A stretch of DNA of 64,000 bases. Origin: Lacticaseibacillus thailandensis DSM 22698 = JCM 13996. GTDB taxonomy: Bacteria; Bacillota; Bacilli; Lactobacillales; Lactobacillaceae. The position numbers and the translations under genes were made by a program. The stretch covers positions 62,001 through 126,000 of the forward strand of contig NZ_BBER01000001.1 of the NCBI RefSeq assembly GCF_001312865.1, given 5' to 3'. The notes beneath the pieces are model-generated. The model saw nothing but the letters and a program-made list of their open reading frames with translations, did no database searches and was not told the origin of the DNA. Below, piece by piece: positions 61,966-64,000 of this stretch (position 1 is its first letter; every line of letters begins with the position of its first letter).

Positions 61966-62716
61966 CACACAGCTAGAACTCAAAGACGTTGCGGTCAACG
62001 TGGTGGCTGGTCATGAGGTCAAAACGTTACTGTCCAACATTAACCTCAAGCTTGACCAGGGCGACTTTGCCACGGTCATTGGTACCAACGGCGCGGGCAA
62101 GTCGACCATGTTTAACGCCATTGCTGGGGATCTCGAAATCACCCACGGTACGATTCATATTGCTGGCCAGCGGGTAGACCGCGAGTCACCGGAAAAACGC
62201 GCGCGTCTGATTGCGCGCGTCTTCCAGGATCCCAAGATGGGGACCGCACCACGGATGACGGTGGCCGAAAACCTCGCGCTGGCCTCGCACCGCGGCGAGC
62301 GGCTTGGTCTGAAATCGCGCGCACTGCGGGCACAGATGGCGCGGTTTAAGGCAATTACGGCGTTAGCGCCCAACGGCTTGGACGAGGCGCTGAATAAGCC
62401 AACCGAAGAATTATCTGGGGGCCAACGGCAGGCCTTGTCACTGCTAATGGCCACTATGCGCAATCCAGAATTGTTGATGCTGGACGAACACACCGCCGCC
62501 CTGGATCCGCATACGAGCCAAGCCGTCATGGAATTGACTCAGCGGATCGTCGCCGAGAATCACTTAACGTGCTTGATGGTGACCCACCAGATGGACGACG
62601 CCCTCAACTACGGTAACCGACTCATTGTGGTTGATGCGGGTCACATCGTGGCGGATTACAGTGGTGACGAGAAGCAGCAGCTTTCCCGGGCAGACTTACT
62701 GCAGTACTTTGCGTAG
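61958..62716 (+). CDS. trpZ: ABC transporter ATP-binding protein (TrpZ-like)
   Basis: 252 residues, intact. Walker A GTNGAGKST (residues 42-50), ARVFQDPKMGTAP, signature ELSGGQRQALSLLMA, Walker B LLMLDEHTAALD, switch His in VTHQMDDAL. Its start overlaps the permease stop by 8 bases, so translation is coupled. It powers uptake. Confidence 0.93.
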   Translation: MTNTQLELKDVAVNVVAGHEVKTLLSNINLKLDQGDFATVIGTNGAGKSTMFNAIAGDLEITHGTIHIAGQRVDRESPEKRARLIARVFQDPKMGTAPRMTVAENLALASHRGERLGLKSRALRAQMARFKAITALAPNGLDEALNKPTEELSGGQRQALSLLMATMRNPELLMLDEHTAALDPHTSQAVMELTQRIVAENHLTCLMVTHQMDDALNYGNRLIVVDAGHIVADYSGDEKQQLSRADLLQYFA

Positions 62717-62726
62717 AGCTAAAATC

Positions 62727-62767
62727 GGCGGCGTACAGGCCCAGTTGGGAGTGTACGCCGCCTTTTT
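62727..62767 (+). terminator. Terminator of the trpXYZ operon
   Basis: GGCGGCGTACA pairs perfectly with TGTACGCCGCC, then T5. Confidence 0.93.
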
Positions 62768-62808
62768 GTAGTACAATAGGTGCCAATCTAACTCGGGGAG
62801 GTGTCGGT

Positions 62809-63264
62809 ATGAACGCGAAGGAGTTACAGGACTTAGTTGAACGTGTCAGCGCCCAAGACTTTGGTCGCCCATTCACTGACCAGGCAGTGTTCAATGGTCG
62901 GTTGCGCACCACGGGTGGGCGCTTCTTCCCGGGGGATATGCACCTGGAGTTCAATACCCGCATGTTTGCGGTAGTAGATCACGCCACCCAGGTGGGCATT
63001 ATTCGTCATGAGCTGACCCACTACCACTTATACCGAGCCCATCGCGGCTACAAGCACCGTGACCGGGATTTTCGACGGTTATTACAGCAGGTGGATGGTT
63101 TACGCTACGCTCCCGCACTGACCAGCGGCCGCCCACAATCGACATTATTGTATCGTTGTACCCGCTGCGGCGCGGAGTATCCGCGGCGGCGACACATTAA
63201 CACCAAGCGGTACGTTTGCAGTCGGTGCCATGGTCGCCTGGTCTTGGTCAACAAACCTGGTTAG
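62809..63264 (+). CDS. SprT-like metalloprotease
   Basis: 151 residues, intact. Zinc protease site RHELTHYHLYRAHRG near residue 66, and a C-terminal zinc ribbon YRCTRCGAEYPRRRHINTKRYVCSRCHG with two CxxC pairs. Bacterial SprT-like proteins resemble the DNA-protein crosslink protease Spartan; the bacterial role is unsettled. GGGGAGGT ahead of ATG. Its stop overlaps the convergent GNAT gene by 4 bases. Confidence 0.9.
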   Translation: MNAKELQDLVERVSAQDFGRPFTDQAVFNGRLRTTGGRFFPGDMHLEFNTRMFAVVDHATQVGIIRHELTHYHLYRAHRGYKHRDRDFRRLLQQVDGLRYAPALTSGRPQSTLLYRCTRCGAEYPRRRHINTKRYVCSRCHGRLVLVNKPG

Positions 63265-63728
63265 TGGTTGAGTGGCAGTTGGAGCGTAGTATATTGTGGC
63301 GTGTACCCCAAATGCTGGTACAGGGCGCGGGCGGCCTCGTTAGTGGCCGCAACGTTAAGCTGGACAAAGTCGAGGTGCGCTGCGGTTGCCCAAGTTTGCA
63401 CGGCCGCTAATAACGCGCTGGCAACGCCGTGACGGCGAGCGGTCGGGGCCACGTAGATGTCAACTAGGTACGCAAAGCGGTGGGGGATGATGCCGGGGCC
63501 TGCACCAGTCGTGGCGGTGGTGACGGTGGCAAAGGCGTCTACGGGCTGCACGTCATGGACAAAAGCGGTGGCACTATCGCCTACGATGTATTTGGCGACG
63601 GCTTGTAAGTCAGGCTCACCGAGTGGTTTGAACATGGTGGGATTCAGCTGGGCAAGCTCACTGATTAGTTGTTGGTGCAGACGCGCGATGGTCGGCGCGT
63701 CGGTTAGTTGAGCGGTACGAATGGCCAT
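63261..63728 (-). CDS. GNAT family N-acetyltransferase
   Basis: 155 residues, intact. MAIRTAQLTDAPTIARLHQQL at the start, acetyl-CoA motif VDIYVAPTARRHGVASALLAAV, and NEAARALYQHLGYTPQYTTLQL at the end. GGAGAA upstream of ATG 63728. The substrate is unknown. Confidence 0.88.
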   Translation of the reverse strand: MAIRTAQLTDAPTIARLHQQLISELAQLNPTMFKPLGEPDLQAVAKYIVGDSATAFVHDVQPVDAFATVTTATTGAGPGIIPHRFAYLVDIYVAPTARRHGVASALLAAVQTWATAAHLDFVQLNVAATNEAARALYQHLGYTPQYTTLQLPLNH

Positions 63729-63799
63729 AAATCGGTTCTCCTTTGCTGTTAATGTGGTCCGTAATCATGCAAAACCGCCAGCGTAATTCTAAATTGGCG

Positions 63800-63828
63800 T
63801 TGACATCAACTACGGTTCACGGCATAAT
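63800..63828 (+). promoter_or_regulatory. Promoter of tRNA-Leu
   Basis: TTGACA (63800-63805), 17 bases, CATAAT (63823-63828). The upstream flank ATTGGCG is identical to that of the tRNA-Tyr promoter. Confidence 0.78.
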
Positions 63829-63863
63829 AGTTCTTGTGCTTATGAGCACAGCATAGCAGATAT

Positions 63864-63947
63864 GCGGGCGTGGCGGAATTGGTAGACGCGCAAGATTAAG
63901 GATCTTGTGGCCCTTGGGCCATGGAAGTTCGAGTCTTCTCGCCCGCA
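63864..63947 (+). tRNA. tRNA-Leu (anticodon AAG)
   Basis: Acceptor GCGGGCG/CGCCCGC; anticodon stem CAAGA/TCTTG with loop TTAAGGA gives AAG at 63898-63900 after U33. A long variable arm and T-loop GTTCGAGTC are present. G36-G37 suits m1G37 modification. A34 probably needs deamination to inosine to read CUC and CUA. The 3' CCA is not encoded. Confidence 0.95.
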
Positions 63948-63954
63948 CTCATGA

Positions 63955-63985
63955 AGAGTATCGCGTTGTCGGTGCTCTTTTTTTT
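63955..63985 (+). terminator. Terminator of tRNA-Leu
   Basis: AGAGTATCG pairs with CGGTGCTCT (two G-U), followed by eight T. Confidence 0.88.
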
Positions 63986-64000
63986 GTATCATCAAGTGGA

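Overview
The window looks like a chromosomal segment of a lactic acid bacterium of the family Lactobacillaceae. The signs are a mevalonate pathway, DtpT, a LysM-NlpC/P60 hydrolase, an Mga-type regulator, nucleoside deoxyribosyltransferase, GW-like repeat autolysins and a teichoic/exopolysaccharide cluster. Base composition is fairly GC-balanced outside the polysaccharide genes, which are visibly AT-richer. Genus and species cannot be fixed by eye.

Layout. 1-10 kb: di/tripeptide transporter, metallophosphoesterase, tRNA-Tyr, cell-wall hydrolase, proC, a GntR regulator, a DUF2922/DUF1659 pair, phosphomevalonate kinase and galU. 10-18 kb: a membrane-anchored Mrr-like nuclease, the thiolase-HMG-CoA reductase-HMG-CoA synthase operon, an MFS exporter, nucleoside 2-deoxyribosyltransferase and a TrmA/RumA-type methyltransferase. 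18-27.5 kb: Mga-like regulator, recX, DUF402 phosphatase, rmlB, CpsB-type phosphatase, lipoprotein and an LCP protein. 27.8-50 kb: AI-2E-family protein and prfC, then wzz, wzy, glycosyltransferases, a CDP-glycerol glycerophosphotransferase homologue, galactofuranosyltransferase, glf, wzx, a GtrA-YfhO-GtrB set, galE, priming transferase, tagD, pncB-nadE and a GT-C membrane protein. 50-56 kb: lipoprotein, amidase and glucosaminidase, the last two with six homologous C-terminal repeats each. 56-64 kb: a yybP-ykoY-type Mn2+ riboswitch ahead of a P-type ATPase, a tryptophan-type ABC transporter behind a Trp-codon leader peptide and mutually exclusive hairpins, SprT, GNAT and tRNA-Leu(AAG).

How genes connect. 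galU, galE and glf supply UDP-Glc, UDP-Gal and UDP-Galf. TagD supplies CDP-glycerol. The transferases, Wzx, Wzy and Wzz would build and export a polymer likely to contain galactofuranose and glycerol phosphate. The GtrB-GtrA-YfhO set would add sugars outside the membrane. An LCP protein may attach the product to the wall.

Caveat that governs the annotation. More than thirty genes are split, and the breaks follow a rule: A/T runs of 7-8 are one or two bases too long (about 37 sites), and short runs, mostly G/C, are one base short (about 23 sites). Restoring them returns family-length proteins with intact motifs, including several that should be essential. I therefore read them as sequence or assembly errors and give each gene its full span as a CDS. 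The most interesting regulatory element is the candidate ribosome-mediated Trp attenuator at 59741-60004.
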